64,000 bases of DNA. It comes from Magnetospirillum sp. XM-1 (lineage in GTDB: Bacteria; Pseudomonadota; Alphaproteobacteria; Rhodospirillales; Magnetospirillaceae). Location of the stretch: NCBI RefSeq assembly GCF_001511835.1, contig NZ_LN997848.1, positions 3,934,001 to 3,998,000 on the forward strand, in the 5' to 3' direction. Positions 30,674 through 39,648 of the stretch are shown piece after piece; within the stretch, counting starts at the first letter, position 1; the number at the start of each line of letters is the position of its first letter. The notes under the pieces were generated by a model. The model did not search any database. It was given only the letters and a program-made list of their open reading frames with translations, and had not been told where the DNA came from. The position numbers were made by a program, and so were the translations under genes.

Positions 30674-32725
30674 CTACAAGACGCGCTGCCGCTCGTGCAG
30701 GATCATGGCGATGTCCAGCGTCTTGACCGCTTCGTCCAGGGTGTGGATTCCCCTGCCCTCCAGCGCCTCGATCTGGCGCAGCAGCACCGCCGCCGTCACC
30801 ATGGAATCGCCCAGCGCCGTATGGCGGTCGGTGATCTCGATGCCGTAGCGCTCGCAGATGTCGTCCAGGGAATGCCCGGCTTCCGGCCCGTCCAGGAAGT
30901 TGGACAGGATCATGGTGTCCAGCACCGGATTGTCGAAGCGGATTCCCATATCCTTTTCCCGCATGCGCAGGAACTTCAGGTCGAAGGCGGCGTTGTGGGC
31001 CACCAGGACGGCGTCGGCCACGTAGGAGCGGAACTGGGGCAGCACCACGCCGGCCGGCGGCTTGTCGACCACCATCTCGTCGGTGATGCCGTGATAGCGG
31101 ATGGATTCCGCCGGAATGGGCCGGCCGGGATTGACGATGCGGTTGAAGCTCTCGCCCGACAGGATGCGCCCGTTGACGATGCGCACTCCGGCGATGGAGA
31201 CGATCTGGTCGCCCTGGGAGGGATGCAGCCCGGTGGTCTCGGTGTCGAACACCACGAAGGTCAGCGAGCGGAGCGGCTGGGCACCCATGGCGCCGGTGTC
31301 GCGCGACTGCTCCAGCAGGGTCATGTCGTAGAATTCGGGGCGGCCGGGCAGCACCTGGCGGCCGTGGCCGTGCTGCTCCACCCCCTTGCGCATGGGAATG
31401 CGCAGGCTGCCGCCGCCATCGTGGCGGCCGCGGACCAGCTCGATGCCGGCATGATGCTCCAGCACGTCCTTGACGGTCATGCCGCCCAGCGCCACCAGCG
31501 GCTGGGCCAGCCAGCGGTCCAGCTGCGCCTGCTCAACCACTTCGCCGTCCCAGGCGAACTCCACCCAGGCGCCATGGTCGTCGGCCCCGCCCGAAAGGTC
31601 GAACTGGGTGGCGCCGCTGCGGTCGGCCACGCGCCAGATCAGCGATTCGATGGCCATCACCAGGGAGTGGGAATCGCCGTGCAGCCAGGCCGGCAGGCCG
31701 ATTACGGTGGCCCCCATGCCCTCGCCCAGGCGGGACGCGACAAAGGTCAGCAGTTCGGTGGAATTGATGTCGGCCATGGGCCACCAGCCGGCCAGCATGG
31801 CGTGATAGCCCTTGGTCACCCGCTTGATGGCGTCGGAGATCACCATGCATTCGTGGCGGATGGTATGGGAATCGCCCGCCGACAGCATCATGCGCCGAAG
31901 GGGCATCTCCACATCCTCGGCGATCTCGCGCAGCAGGGCTTCGCGCCCGGCCAGGGCGGCCAGTTGCGGCCCGGCATCCACCAGGGTGACCACATAGCCG
32001 GTCACCGTGCCCTCTTCGCTGCGGATCAGGGTCATGCGGCCTTGCAGCAGCATGCGGTCATCGATCGTCCCGGCCAGAAACGGCAGCCCGCCCTCGACCG
32101 AGCCGGCGCGATTGGCCAGGATGTCCATCATGTGCATCACCGGCTCGCTGGCGATGGTCTCGAACAGCGAGCGCCCCAGCCCCAGCTCGGCCGTCTCGCG
32201 CAGCATGTCGAAGGCGACCTGATTGTACAGCACCAGTTGGTGGCGCTGGTTGCACACCACCACGCCCTCGTGCAGGTCGTTGAGGATGGCGGCCAGCCGG
32301 TTGGAATTCTCCTCGGACTTACGGGTGGCGGCGGACAGGCCCTCGGCCAGTTCGGCCCTCGCCTTGACCATGCGCGAGCAGACCTCGTTCACCGCCTCGG
32401 GCAACGGCGCGATCATGAAGTAGCGCACGGGGTCGACGCGGTCGCGCCCACCGCCGCCATAGGCGATGGCGCGCACCTCGGCCGCCATCATCTTGATGGA
32501 ACGCACCACCAGGAAGTCGATGGCCTTCCACGACACGGCGAACAGGAAGGCCGCTCCGGCCAGGGAGACCATCACCAGGGCGGTCAGTTCCTCCTGGTCG
32601 ACCACGCCCCGGGACATGGAATATCCCGCCGCGACGGTTACCACCACATCGGCGGCGAACGCCGCCGCGAGCCACGGAAACGGGCCTCGCCATTTGACCG
32701 CCACGGACACCCCTCCTCGAACCAT
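30674..32725 (-). CDS. Membrane PAS/histidine-kinase-like protein fused to a DnaQ-type 3'-5' exonuclease
   Basis: The 683-residue product has two N-terminal membrane helices (about 18-36 and 48-66), a linker, a PAS-like domain (about 140-250), a degenerate histidine-kinase-like region (about 260-445) and a C-terminal exonuclease. The exonuclease keeps all DEDDh residues: Asp494 and Glu496 (FDTETTGL), Asp582 (AHNAAFD), His635 and Asp640 (HTALGD). I see no clear phosphoacceptor histidine motif or ATP-binding G boxes, so kinase activity is doubtful. Membrane tethering of an exonuclease is unusual. The start is the ATG-type codon at 32725. Confidence 0.85.
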   Translation of the reverse strand: MVRGGVSVAVKWRGPFPWLAAAFAADVVVTVAAGYSMSRGVVDQEELTALVMVSLAGAAFLFAVSWKAIDFLVVRSIKMMAAEVRAIAYGGGGRDRVDPVRYFMIAPLPEAVNEVCSRMVKARAELAEGLSAATRKSEENSNRLAAILNDLHEGVVVCNQRHQLVLYNQVAFDMLRETAELGLGRSLFETIASEPVMHMMDILANRAGSVEGGLPFLAGTIDDRMLLQGRMTLIRSEEGTVTGYVVTLVDAGPQLAALAGREALLREIAEDVEMPLRRMMLSAGDSHTIRHECMVISDAIKRVTKGYHAMLAGWWPMADINSTELLTFVASRLGEGMGATVIGLPAWLHGDSHSLVMAIESLIWRVADRSGATQFDLSGGADDHGAWVEFAWDGEVVEQAQLDRWLAQPLVALGGMTVKDVLEHHAGIELVRGRHDGGGSLRIPMRKGVEQHGHGRQVLPGRPEFYDMTLLEQSRDTGAMGAQPLRSLTFVVFDTETTGLHPSQGDQIVSIAGVRIVNGRILSGESFNRIVNPGRPIPAESIRYHGITDEMVVDKPPAGVVLPQFRSYVADAVLVAHNAAFDLKFLRMREKDMGIRFDNPVLDTMILSNFLDGPEAGHSLDDICERYGIEITDRHTALGDSMVTAAVLLRQIEALEGRGIHTLDEAVKTLDIAMILHERQRVL

Positions 32726-32835
32726 TCTCTATTTTAGTCTTTTGCAGTATGACGCCGTGCCCGGCGTCCCCAGTCAACCCCGGATGTGGATTGCCGGACG
32801 GCAAAATTCCGAAAAATGGCGGAGAGGATGAACGC

Positions 32836-33045
32836 TCAGAGCGTCAGGCTGGGATAGCGGGAAGCGAGCAAAGCCAGGGCGGCGGTGACGGTATAGCCGG
32901 AATAATAGCTTTGCAGCAGCAGCCGGGGATCGATGCCAAGAGCGCGGGCGGAACTGCCCAACTGGTCCTTCAGCCGGGTTTCCAGGTCGGCAGCCCACAG
33001 GGTGTAGCCGCTGTCGAACAGGGGGTAGGCCATCTTGCTCTCCAT
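32836..33045 (-). CDS. Small uncharacterised protein
   Basis: A 69-residue protein starting at the ATG at 33045 (MESKMAYPLF), preceded by GGGGGAGCG. It is mixed in composition with no signal peptide; the C-terminal half (SYYSGYTVTAALALLASRYP) is mildly hydrophobic. I do not recognise a family. The good ribosome-binding site and position in a minus-strand gene run support it being real, but a short frame in GC-rich DNA could be chance. Confidence 0.5.
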   Translation of the reverse strand: MESKMAYPLFDSGYTLWAADLETRLKDQLGSSARALGIDPRLLLQSYYSGYTVTAALALLASRYPSLTL

Positions 33046-33141
33046 CAACGCTCCCCCACAAAGGAAAGGGGAGCCATGAAGAGCATCATGACCGACAAGC
33101 ATGGCGGTCTTGCGACGGCTTTGTGGCAAAACCGTGGAAGG

Positions 33142-33696
33142 CTAGGGACACTTGGGCAGGCGGCGCATCTGCTCGAGCGTGGCGGTGGCGGCGACCCGCA
33201 CGGCGCAGGCCGGCGCGGCGACAACCGCAGGCGCCGGGGCCGGCGCGACGGGAGCGGCAACCGCCGGAGCGGCCGGACGCGGCGGAGCGGGCGGCGGGGC
33301 GGGGGTTGGCGGCGGAGCCGGCTGCACCGCGGCCTTTACCGGCGGCCGAGCGGCAGGCGGAGCGGGCGGCGGCGGGGGTGAAGGCTGCGCGGCAACGGGG
33401 GACGGCACCACGATGGGCGTGGCGGCCGGCGGGGCAACCGCAGGCGGGGCCGTCACCGTCGCCGGCCGGGCCGGGGTCGGCAGCGCCGGCCATTCCGGCG
33501 TATTGAGCGCCGGCGTCGGCGAGACGGGCGCCCCCCCCAGAACGCCGAGCACACCGCCGATACCATCGACGATGTCATCGAACAGGTCGGTCTTCAGGGG
33601 CTGGGTCCGGACGGCCGGATCCTCGGCCAAGGCGGGCATGGCCGACGCCATGCCCAGGCAGAGGATCAGGCCGAGGATGAGCCGCCGCACCGCCAC
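33142..33696 (-). CDS. Secreted proline/alanine-rich protein of unknown function
   Basis: The 184-residue product has a signal peptide (LILGLILCLGMASAMPALAE) and then, from about residue 55, a long low-complexity segment of Pro, Ala and Val. The end holds two cysteines (APACAVRVAATATLEQMRRL and KCP) that could form a disulfide. The start is a GTG at 33696, seven bases after the purS stop, so the gene seems co-transcribed with purS although a functional link is not obvious. A periplasm-spanning linker is one possibility. Confidence 0.65.
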   Translation of the reverse strand: MAVRRLILGLILCLGMASAMPALAEDPAVRTQPLKTDLFDDIVDGIGGVLGVLGGAPVSPTPALNTPEWPALPTPARPATVTAPPAVAPPAATPIVVPSPVAAQPSPPPPPAPPAARPPVKAAVQPAPPPTPAPPPAPPRPAAPAVAAPVAPAPAPAVVAAPACAVRVAATATLEQMRRLPKCP

Positions 33697-33703
33697 AATC
33701 CGC

Positions 33704-33946
33704 TCAATCGACCAGTTCGATGGCGTAGTTCTCGATCACGGTGTTGGCCAGCAGGCCCTTGCACATCTGCTCCACCGCATCCCTAGCCTTGGCCCGGTCG
33801 GTCTCGGCCAGGTCGAGTTCGATGTACTTGCCCTGGCGCACGTCGTTGACGCCGCCGAAGCCGAGCGAACCCAGCGCATGCTGCACCGCCTTGCCCTGGG
33901 GATCGAGAACGCCGTTCTTGAGGGTGATGTGGACTTTGGCTTTCAC
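33704..33946 (-). CDS. purS: Phosphoribosylformylglycinamidine synthase subunit PurS
   Basis: PurS is the small bridging subunit of the PurLQS complex in purine synthesis. The 80-residue product MKAKVHITLKNGVLDPQGKA is typical, including VRQGKYIEL and the ending NTVIENYAIEL. The start is a GTG at 33946 after GGAAAGACC. It follows purC by 49 bases in the same direction; purQ and purL are not in the window on this side, where instead a proline-rich gene follows. Confidence 0.95.
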   Translation of the reverse strand: MKAKVHITLKNGVLDPQGKAVQHALGSLGFGGVNDVRQGKYIELDLAETDRAKARDAVEQMCKGLLANTVIENYAIELVD

Positions 33947-33995
33947 GTCGGTCTTTCCGTTTTGTACGAGGGAACGTAAAGAAAGGGGGATGCCC

Positions 33996-34760
33996 CTACT
34001 GCATCAGGGCGGGGCCCTTCAGATCGCGGGGACCGCCTTCGGGCAGGATGCCGAGCCGGCGGGCCACTTCCTGGTAGGCCTCCTCCACGCCGCCGAGGTC
34101 GCGGCGGAAGCGGTCCTTGTCCATCTTGTCGCCGGTGCGGATGTCCCACAGGCGGCAGGAATCGGGGCTGATCTCGTCGGCCAGCACGATCTGCATGTCG
34201 TCGCCGTTGTAAAGGCGGCCGAACTCGATCTTGAAGTCCACCAGACGGATGCCGACGCCGAGGAACAGGCCCGACAGGAAGTCGTTGATGCGCAGGCCGA
34301 GCGACATCATCTCGTCCAGGTCCTGGGTGGTGGCCCAGCCGAAGGCGGTGATGTGCTCTTCCGAGACCATGGGATCGTCCAGCGCGTCGGACTTGAAGTA
34401 CCACTCGACGATACAGCGGGGCAGCGGCGTGCCCTCGGACAGGCCGAAGCGCTGGGCCAGCGAGCCGGCGGCCACGTTGCGGATCACCACCTCGAGCGGA
34501 ATGATCTCCACCTCGCGCACCAGTTGCTCGCGCATGTTCAGGCGGCGGACGAAATGGGTGGGAACCCCGATCTCGCCCAGGCGCAGCATCAGGTATTCGG
34601 AGATGCGGTTGTTCAGGACCCCCTTGCCGGTGATGGTGCCGCGCTTCTTGTTGTTGAAGGCGGTGGCATCATCCTTGAAGTACTGCACCAAGGTGCCGGG
34701 CTCGGGTCCTTCGAACAGGACCTTGGCCTTGCCCTCGTAAATCTGTCTGCGTCTTGCCAT
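33996..34760 (-). CDS. purC: Phosphoribosylaminoimidazole-succinocarboxamide synthase PurC
   Basis: PurC joins aspartate to carboxyaminoimidazole ribotide using ATP in purine synthesis. The 254-residue product starts at the ATG at 34760 ([18 protein letters not shown]); a longer reading would need a TTG at 34772. [31 protein letters not shown] and [10 protein letters not shown] are family motifs. purS follows. Confidence 0.97.
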   Translation of the reverse strand: MARRRQIYEGKAKVLFEGPEPGTLVQYFKDDATAFNNKKRGTITGKGVLNNRISEYLMLRLGEIGVPTHFVRRLNMREQLVREVEIIPLEVVIRNVAAGSLAQRFGLSEGTPLPRCIVEWYFKSDALDDPMVSEEHITAFGWATTQDLDEMMSLGLRINDFLSGLFLGVGIRLVDFKIEFGRLYNGDDMQIVLADEISPDSCRLWDIRTGDKMDKDRFRRDLGGVEEAYQEVARRLGILPEGGPRDLKGPALMQ

Positions 34761-34935
34761 GGAAAAATCCAAATCAATGGCGCCCGCTGCGCATCCCCCG
34801 CGGAGGTCGGGCGAGGAAAGGCGCGGACGGCGAAGGGGCGGCGGACGGACCGTCGCCTGTGTTTCGAGCTTGGTATAGCAGGCTCGGTTGCGCGAGACAA
34901 TGAAACGAAGCGGGGCCGGGTCCGCCCCTCCCCCT

Positions 34936-35697
34936 TCAGCCGACCGCGTCGTACTCCGTCCGGTCCGGCCGCCCGGCGGCGAAGCGCCAGACCCGCCCTC
35001 CCTCGGCCAGGGCGGCGGCCGGCAGGGCGATCAGCGAAGCGGACACCGTGCCGAACCCGTCGGGGCGCAGGAAGCACATGGCGGGGGCTTCCTCGCCGTC
35101 GGGACCGCGTCCGCCGGCATCGGCCATCAAGGCCTGCCAGTCCGCCCAGTCGCCGCCCGTGGGATGGGCCGGATCGGGAACCGGCGGGGCGGCCTGGGCG
35201 AAACGGTCGAGATAGGCGGCGATGCGCGGGCTGCTGCGGTCGTCCAGGTCGAGCGCGCTCAGCATGTGCAGCCCCGGCGCGATGGGCCTGACCTCGACAC
35301 GGGCGCCATCGGCCCGCACCCAGAAGGCGTCGCGGTTGTCGGCCACCACCATGTTGAAGGGGCGGTAGGAATCGCCGTTCAGATGGGCCAGGGCATCGGC
35401 CGCGTCGGCGGCGTCGGCATGGTCCAGGGCCTCGAGCACCAGTTCGCCGCGCGAGCGCTTGCCCGGCGCCGGCCCCAGGGTGCCGATGCGGTTGAGGATC
35501 GCCGCCACCACGCCGGTGTCGTTGACACCCAGCCAGGTGCCGCCGGCCAGCTCGTCCAACCCGGCCACCACCTCGGGCCGGTCGTCCCACCAGCGCCCCG
35601 GCGGCTTCCACGGCCGGGTGTTCATCTCGTCGCGGTTGGCCGCGACGATCAGGGGCCAGTCGTGGCCGGGCCGGCGGAGCAGAACAAGGGTGCACAT
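34936..35697 (-). CDS. NRDE-family (TANGO2-like) protein
   Basis: The 253-residue product begins [20 protein letters not shown] with Cys2 after the initiator, followed by [13 protein letters not shown], which names the NRDE family. The family has an Ntn-hydrolase-like start, but its reaction is unproven; its eukaryotic TANGO2 relatives are linked to lipid or haem handling. The start is the ATG at 35697. It lies 175 bases upstream of purC on the same strand. Confidence 0.88.
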   Translation of the reverse strand: MCTLVLLRRPGHDWPLIVAANRDEMNTRPWKPPGRWWDDRPEVVAGLDELAGGTWLGVNDTGVVAAILNRIGTLGPAPGKRSRGELVLEALDHADAADAADALAHLNGDSYRPFNMVVADNRDAFWVRADGARVEVRPIAPGLHMLSALDLDDRSSPRIAAYLDRFAQAAPPVPDPAHPTGGDWADWQALMADAGGRGPDGEEAPAMCFLRPDGFGTVSASLIALPAAALAEGGRVWRFAAGRPDRTEYDAVG

Positions 35698-35807
35698 GCG
35701 CAAAAATCCATTTCTAGCGGCGCTTTCGCCCGTTATAACACAGCCTGCGCCTGCGGCTTTCACTTGCGGGCGCCAACCGTAACAAAGGGAATGGAACGCG
35801 GCGCGCC

Positions 35808-36137
35808 ATGACTGCCTTCGACGATCGCGAGAAAGCCTTCGAGGCCAAGTACCGGCTGGACCAGGAACAGGAATTCAAGGCGAGAATCCGCCGCGACAAG
35901 CTGCTGGGGCTGTGGGCCGCCGAGCAGATGGGCATTACCGGCGACGCCGCCAAGACCTACGCCCTGTCGGTGGTGGACGTGGAGTTCGACGCCACCGACC
36001 ACGACGCCGCGCACAAGATCACCCGCGATTTCATCGCCAGCGGCGTCTCCATCGACGAAGCGGCCATCCGCCACCAGATGGCGGTGCTGCTGGAGGTCGC
36101 GCGCGAGCAGATGATCGCCGAGATGGGCGGCGCCTAG
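35808..36137 (+). CDS. DUF1476 protein, F1-ATPase zeta-type inhibitory subunit
   Basis: The 109-residue protein is the alphaproteobacterial DUF1476 family. In Paracoccus the homologue (zeta subunit) binds F1-ATPase and blocks ATP hydrolysis. The N-terminal MTAFDDREKAFEAKYRLDQE is the inhibitory-helix region, and the rest is a four-helix bundle. The start is the ATG at 35808. It stands between divergent NRDE and convergent GGDEF genes, away from the ATP synthase operon. Confidence 0.9.
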   Translation: MTAFDDREKAFEAKYRLDQEQEFKARIRRDKLLGLWAAEQMGITGDAAKTYALSVVDVEFDATDHDAAHKITRDFIASGVSIDEAAIRHQMAVLLEVAREQMIAEMGGA

Positions 36138-36176
36138 GATCGCCGTCGCTTGGATTTGGCGTAAGCCGCTTTCACC

Positions 36177-37499
36177 TCAGCCCCCGGCAGGAGCCTCGGC
36201 CAGGTCGATCTCGTCGGCCGGCATGGCGTCCGAGTAGAAGCAATAGCCGTTGCGGCCCGAATGCTTCACCCGGTACATGGCCACGTCGGCGGCCTTGCTG
36301 ACCTCGTCCATGGTATTGCCGTCGTCGGGGAACACCGCGATGCCGATGGACGCTCCCACCTGACAGGCATGTTCGTTGTAGAAGATGGGCGAGCCAAGGG
36401 TCTCGATGATCTTGCGCGCCACCATGGCGGCCTCGCCCGGCCGGCCGATCTCCTCGACCACCACCACGAATTCGTCGCCGCCGACGCGCGACACCGTGTC
36501 CGAGCTGCGAACGCAATTGTTCAACCGCCGCGCCACTTCGCGCAGCACCGCGTCGCCGGCCTCGTGGCCCAGGGTGTCGTTGATGGGCTTGAACTTGTCC
36601 AGATCGACGTAAAGCACCGCCATGCGGCCGCCGTGGCGCCGCACGCGGGCCAAGGCGTGGCTGATGCGGTCGTTGAGCAGGTTGCGGTTGGGCAGGCCGG
36701 TCAGGGTGTCGTGGTGGGCGAGGCGCTTGATGCGCTCCTCGTTCTCCTTGCGCTCGGAGATGTCGCGCAGGATGCTGGTGAACAGGCGGCCCTTGCCGTA
36801 GCGCAATTCGCTGACCGAGATTTCCATGGGGAAATGGGTTCCGTCGGCGCGATAGCCCATGCTTTCCACCGAACGGCCCATCAGCTTGGCCGAACCGGCC
36901 AGATACTGGGCGAACAGAGCCTGGTGCTGGTCCTGCATGTCCGGCCCCATCAGCACGCCGATATGCTTTCCCACCAGCTTGCCCTTGGGGTGGCCGAACA
37001 TCCGCTCGGCCGCCGGGTTGGCCGTCTCGATCAGGCCATGCTCGTCGACGGTGATGATGCCTTCGGCCACCGAGGCCAGCACGCCCTGGAGCCGTTCCTC
37101 GCGTTCGCGCAGCGCTTCGGCCGACTTGACGAATTTCGAGATGTCGCGGGCCTCGACCAGGAACGACTCTTCCGGACCGGGAATCAGACGCACGCGGATT
37201 TCCGCCTCGAACAGGGTGCCGTCGCGGCGCATCAGCTTCAGCGGCAGGAACTCTTCCTCGGCCAGCAATTCCCAGCCGGCCTCCACCAGAAAGCGGTAGT
37301 CGGCCTCGACGAATTCCACGAAGGCGGTGCCGATGGCGTCGTCCTGAGACCCAAGCCCCAAGACCTTGACGCCGGCCTGATTGATGAAGACCACCTCGCC
37401 CTGACGCAGAATGCAGACGAGCGCCGACACGAGCTCAAGCAGCTCGTGGTCCACGCTGACCTTTCCGGTCCCGGCGACGGCGGCAACGGACGAGGGCAC
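36177..37499 (-). CDS. PAS-PAS-GGDEF diguanylate cyclase
   Basis: This predicted soluble enzyme makes cyclic-di-GMP. Two PAS domains (about 15-130 and 135-265) precede the GGDEF domain. The active-site loop is RVGGDEF, and RSSD five residues before it is a complete product-inhibition I-site. No EAL domain and no membrane helix are present. I start it at the GTG at 37499, which follows GGGGGAAC; a TTG at 37556 has no ribosome-binding site. Signal unknown; PAS cofactors cannot be read. Confidence 0.9.
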   Translation of the reverse strand: MPSSVAAVAGTGKVSVDHELLELVSALVCILRQGEVVFINQAGVKVLGLGSQDDAIGTAFVEFVEADYRFLVEAGWELLAEEEFLPLKLMRRDGTLFEAEIRVRLIPGPEESFLVEARDISKFVKSAEALREREERLQGVLASVAEGIITVDEHGLIETANPAAERMFGHPKGKLVGKHIGVLMGPDMQDQHQALFAQYLAGSAKLMGRSVESMGYRADGTHFPMEISVSELRYGKGRLFTSILRDISERKENEERIKRLAHHDTLTGLPNRNLLNDRISHALARVRRHGGRMAVLYVDLDKFKPINDTLGHEAGDAVLREVARRLNNCVRSSDTVSRVGGDEFVVVVEEIGRPGEAAMVARKIIETLGSPIFYNEHACQVGASIGIAVFPDDGNTMDEVSKAADVAMYRVKHSGRNGYCFYSDAMPADEIDLAEAPAGG

Positions 37500-37584
37500 T
37501 CTGTTCCCCCATGACGATAGTTTGGTGATGGTCGGTCGAATGGCCGGGGATGTCAATATCTGCGAGGAGAGACGCCCGAATTAA

Positions 37585-38529
37585 TCAACCTTTAGAGTCG
37601 GACCCCAAATATAGCGACAACTCCGACAGTCGGACGAAGGGCGAGGCGCCGGGCGGCAGCGACAGGTCGCCGGCGCGCCGCACCCCTTCGCGGCCGAAGC
37701 GTTCACGCACCGCCTCCTCCAGCCAGGCCTCGGCCTGGGCATGGCGGATGGCGGCCAGACGGGGCTCTCCGCCCGGGGTGGCCTCGCCCAGGGCGGCGGC
37801 ATGGGTGTCGATGGCGGCCACCAGTTCCTCCACCCCTTCGCGCCGGGCCGAGGACACCATCAGGACCGGGGTTTCCCATCCCTCGTGGCCGCCTCCGCCG
37901 CCCAGGCCCAGGGCGCCCTGCACGTCGGCGCGGGCGCGCACCGCCGCCGGCCCCATGTCGGCCTTGGTCACCACCACCACGTGGGGAATCTCGGCGATGC
38001 CCGCCTTCATGAACTGCAGCGAATCGCCCGAACCCGGCTGGACGCAGAACAGCACGGTATCGGCGACGCCGACCACGTCGGTCTCGCTTTGGCCCACCCC
38101 TACCGTCTCGATCAGCACCATGTCGTAGAGGGCGCGCATCAGCACCATGGCCGAGACGGTCAGCCCCGCCAGGCCGCCGAGGCGGTCGCGGGCCGCCATG
38201 GAGCGGACGAAGACGCCCTGGTCCTCGGGATCGGTGGTCAGCCGGGTGCGGTCGCCCAGCAGGGCCCCGCCCGAGCGCCGGGACGACGGATCGACGGCGA
38301 TGCAGCCCACGCTGCGCCCCCGGCCGCGCCAGTCGGCGATCAGGGCGTTCATCAAGGTGGACTTGCCGACGCCGGGCGGCCCGGTCATGCCCACCACATG
38401 GGCGCGGGGTTCGGCGTAGGCGCGGTCGAGCAGCGCCACGGTGGCGGGCGCGTCGGGATAGCGCTCCAGTTCGGCCAGGGCGCGGGCCAGGGCGGCCTTG
38501 CCGCCCGCCCGGATGTCGTCGAGGGTCAC
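37585..38529 (-). CDS. meaB: MeaB/ArgK-type GTPase chaperone of methylmalonyl-CoA mutase
   Basis: MeaB protects and reloads adenosylcobalamin-dependent mutases. The 314-residue product has the P-loop GPPGVGKST at about residue 50, the switch region VDPSSRRSGGALLGDRTR, LIETVGVGQSE and the G4 motif VTKAD. The start is a GTG at 38529 with AAGGAG seven bases upstream. The mutase gene is not adjacent. It is divergent from dsbB. Confidence 0.93.
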   Translation of the reverse strand: MTLDDIRAGGKAALARALAELERYPDAPATVALLDRAYAEPRAHVVGMTGPPGVGKSTLMNALIADWRGRGRSVGCIAVDPSSRRSGGALLGDRTRLTTDPEDQGVFVRSMAARDRLGGLAGLTVSAMVLMRALYDMVLIETVGVGQSETDVVGVADTVLFCVQPGSGDSLQFMKAGIAEIPHVVVVTKADMGPAAVRARADVQGALGLGGGGGHEGWETPVLMVSSARREGVEELVAAIDTHAAALGEATPGGEPRLAAIRHAQAEAWLEEAVRERFGREGVRRAGDLSLPPGASPFVRLSELSLYLGSDSKG

Positions 38530-38614
38530 GGCGTCTCCTTCGGACAGGGGCGGCGATTGTCCCCGCCCCCGTCGGGGTGGTCAAGGGCGGCCATCATCTT
38601 TATAGTGCGGCGCA

Positions 38615-39097
38615 ATGAAGATCGAACTCCGCCCCCTCGCCCTTGGGGTGGCCGGCATCTGCCTCGCCGCCCTGGCTCTGGCCCTGGTCGCCCAGTACGG
38701 GTTCGGCCTGCGCCCCTGCAATCTCTGCCTGATCCAGCGGGTGCCGTTCGCCCTGGCCGCCCTGCTGGGGCTGGCGGCGCTGAAGGAAGGCTGGCCCGCC
38801 GCAACGCTGCTGCGCCTGGCCGGCATCGCCCTGGCCGTCAACGGCGCCATCGCCGTCTACCACGTGGGGGTCGAGCAGCATTGGTGGGCCTCGGCGGTCT
38901 GTTCCGGCGCCCAGCAGGGCGCCGTGGCCGTGGCCGACCTGCTGGCCGAGATGAACCGTCCGGCGGAAGCCCAGTGCGACACCCCCGCCTGGTCGTTCCA
39001 CGGCATCACCATGGCCGCCCTCAACGTGCCGTTCTCGGCCCTGTTCGGCCTCGCGGTGCTGTGGGCGGTCAAGCGTTCGAAAGGCTTGAAGCCATGA
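38615..39097 (+). CDS. dsbB: Disulfide bond formation protein DsbB
   Basis: DsbB re-oxidises DsbA in the inner membrane and passes electrons to quinone. The 160-residue product has four hydrophobic helices. The first cysteine pair is Cys35-Cys38 (RPCNLCLIQR) and the second is Cys96 and Cys121 (AVCSG and AQCDTP). Its stop overlaps the coq7 start as ATGA, coupling a quinone-using enzyme to a quinone-making one. Confidence 0.93.
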   Translation: MKIELRPLALGVAGICLAALALALVAQYGFGLRPCNLCLIQRVPFALAALLGLAALKEGWPAATLLRLAGIALAVNGAIAVYHVGVEQHWWASAVCSGAQQGAVAVADLLAEMNRPAEAQCDTPAWSFHGITMAALNVPFSALFGLAVLWAVKRSKGLKP

Positions 39098-39648
39098 AGA
39101 CCGCCGACAACCGCATCCCCGGCGACCTGGACCATGCCGCCCTCATCGACCGCTTCCTTCGGGTCAACCAGGCGGGCGAGCTGGGGGCCGTGCGCATCTA
39201 CGAGGGCCAGCGGGCCGTGCTGGGGCGCAAGGGTGGCAAGGCGGCCCCCCTGCTCAAGCACATGGCCGAGCAGGAGCAGGAGCACCTGGACGCCTTCAAC
39301 CGCATGATCTCGGAACGCCGCACCCGCCCCACCATCCTGTCGCCGCTGTGGCATCTGGCCGGCTTCGCCCTGGGGGCGGGCACCGCGCTCTTAGGGGAAA
39401 AGGCGGCCATGGCCTGCACCGTGGCGGTGGAGGAGACCATCGACGAGCACTACGCCCGTCAGGCCGAAGCGCTGGGCGAGGACGAGGCGGCCTTGAGGGA
39501 CACCATCCAGAAGTTCCGCGCCGACGAGATCGAGCACCGCGACATCGGGCTGGAACACGGCGCCGAGCAGGCCCCCGCCTATCCCGTGCTGTCCGCCGCC
39601 ATCAAGGGCGGTTGCCGCCTGGCCATCTGGCTCAGCGAACGGATCTGA
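39094..39648 (+). CDS. coq7: Demethoxyubiquinone hydroxylase Coq7
   Basis: Coq7 is a di-iron hydroxylase for the last ring hydroxylation of ubiquinone. The 184-residue product has the ligand motifs QAGELGAVRIYEGQ, EQEQEHLDAF, VEETIDEHYARQ and DEIEHRDIGLEHGA. The start overlaps dsbB. The last 17 bases overlap the converging phosphatase gene. A TTA codon at 39391 is followed by GG. Confidence 0.96.
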   Translation: MKTADNRIPGDLDHAALIDRFLRVNQAGELGAVRIYEGQRAVLGRKGGKAAPLLKHMAEQEQEHLDAFNRMISERRTRPTILSPLWHLAGFALGAGTALLGEKAAMACTVAVEETIDEHYARQAEALGEDEAALRDTIQKFRADEIEHRDIGLEHGAEQAPAYPVLSAAIKGGCRLAIWLSERI

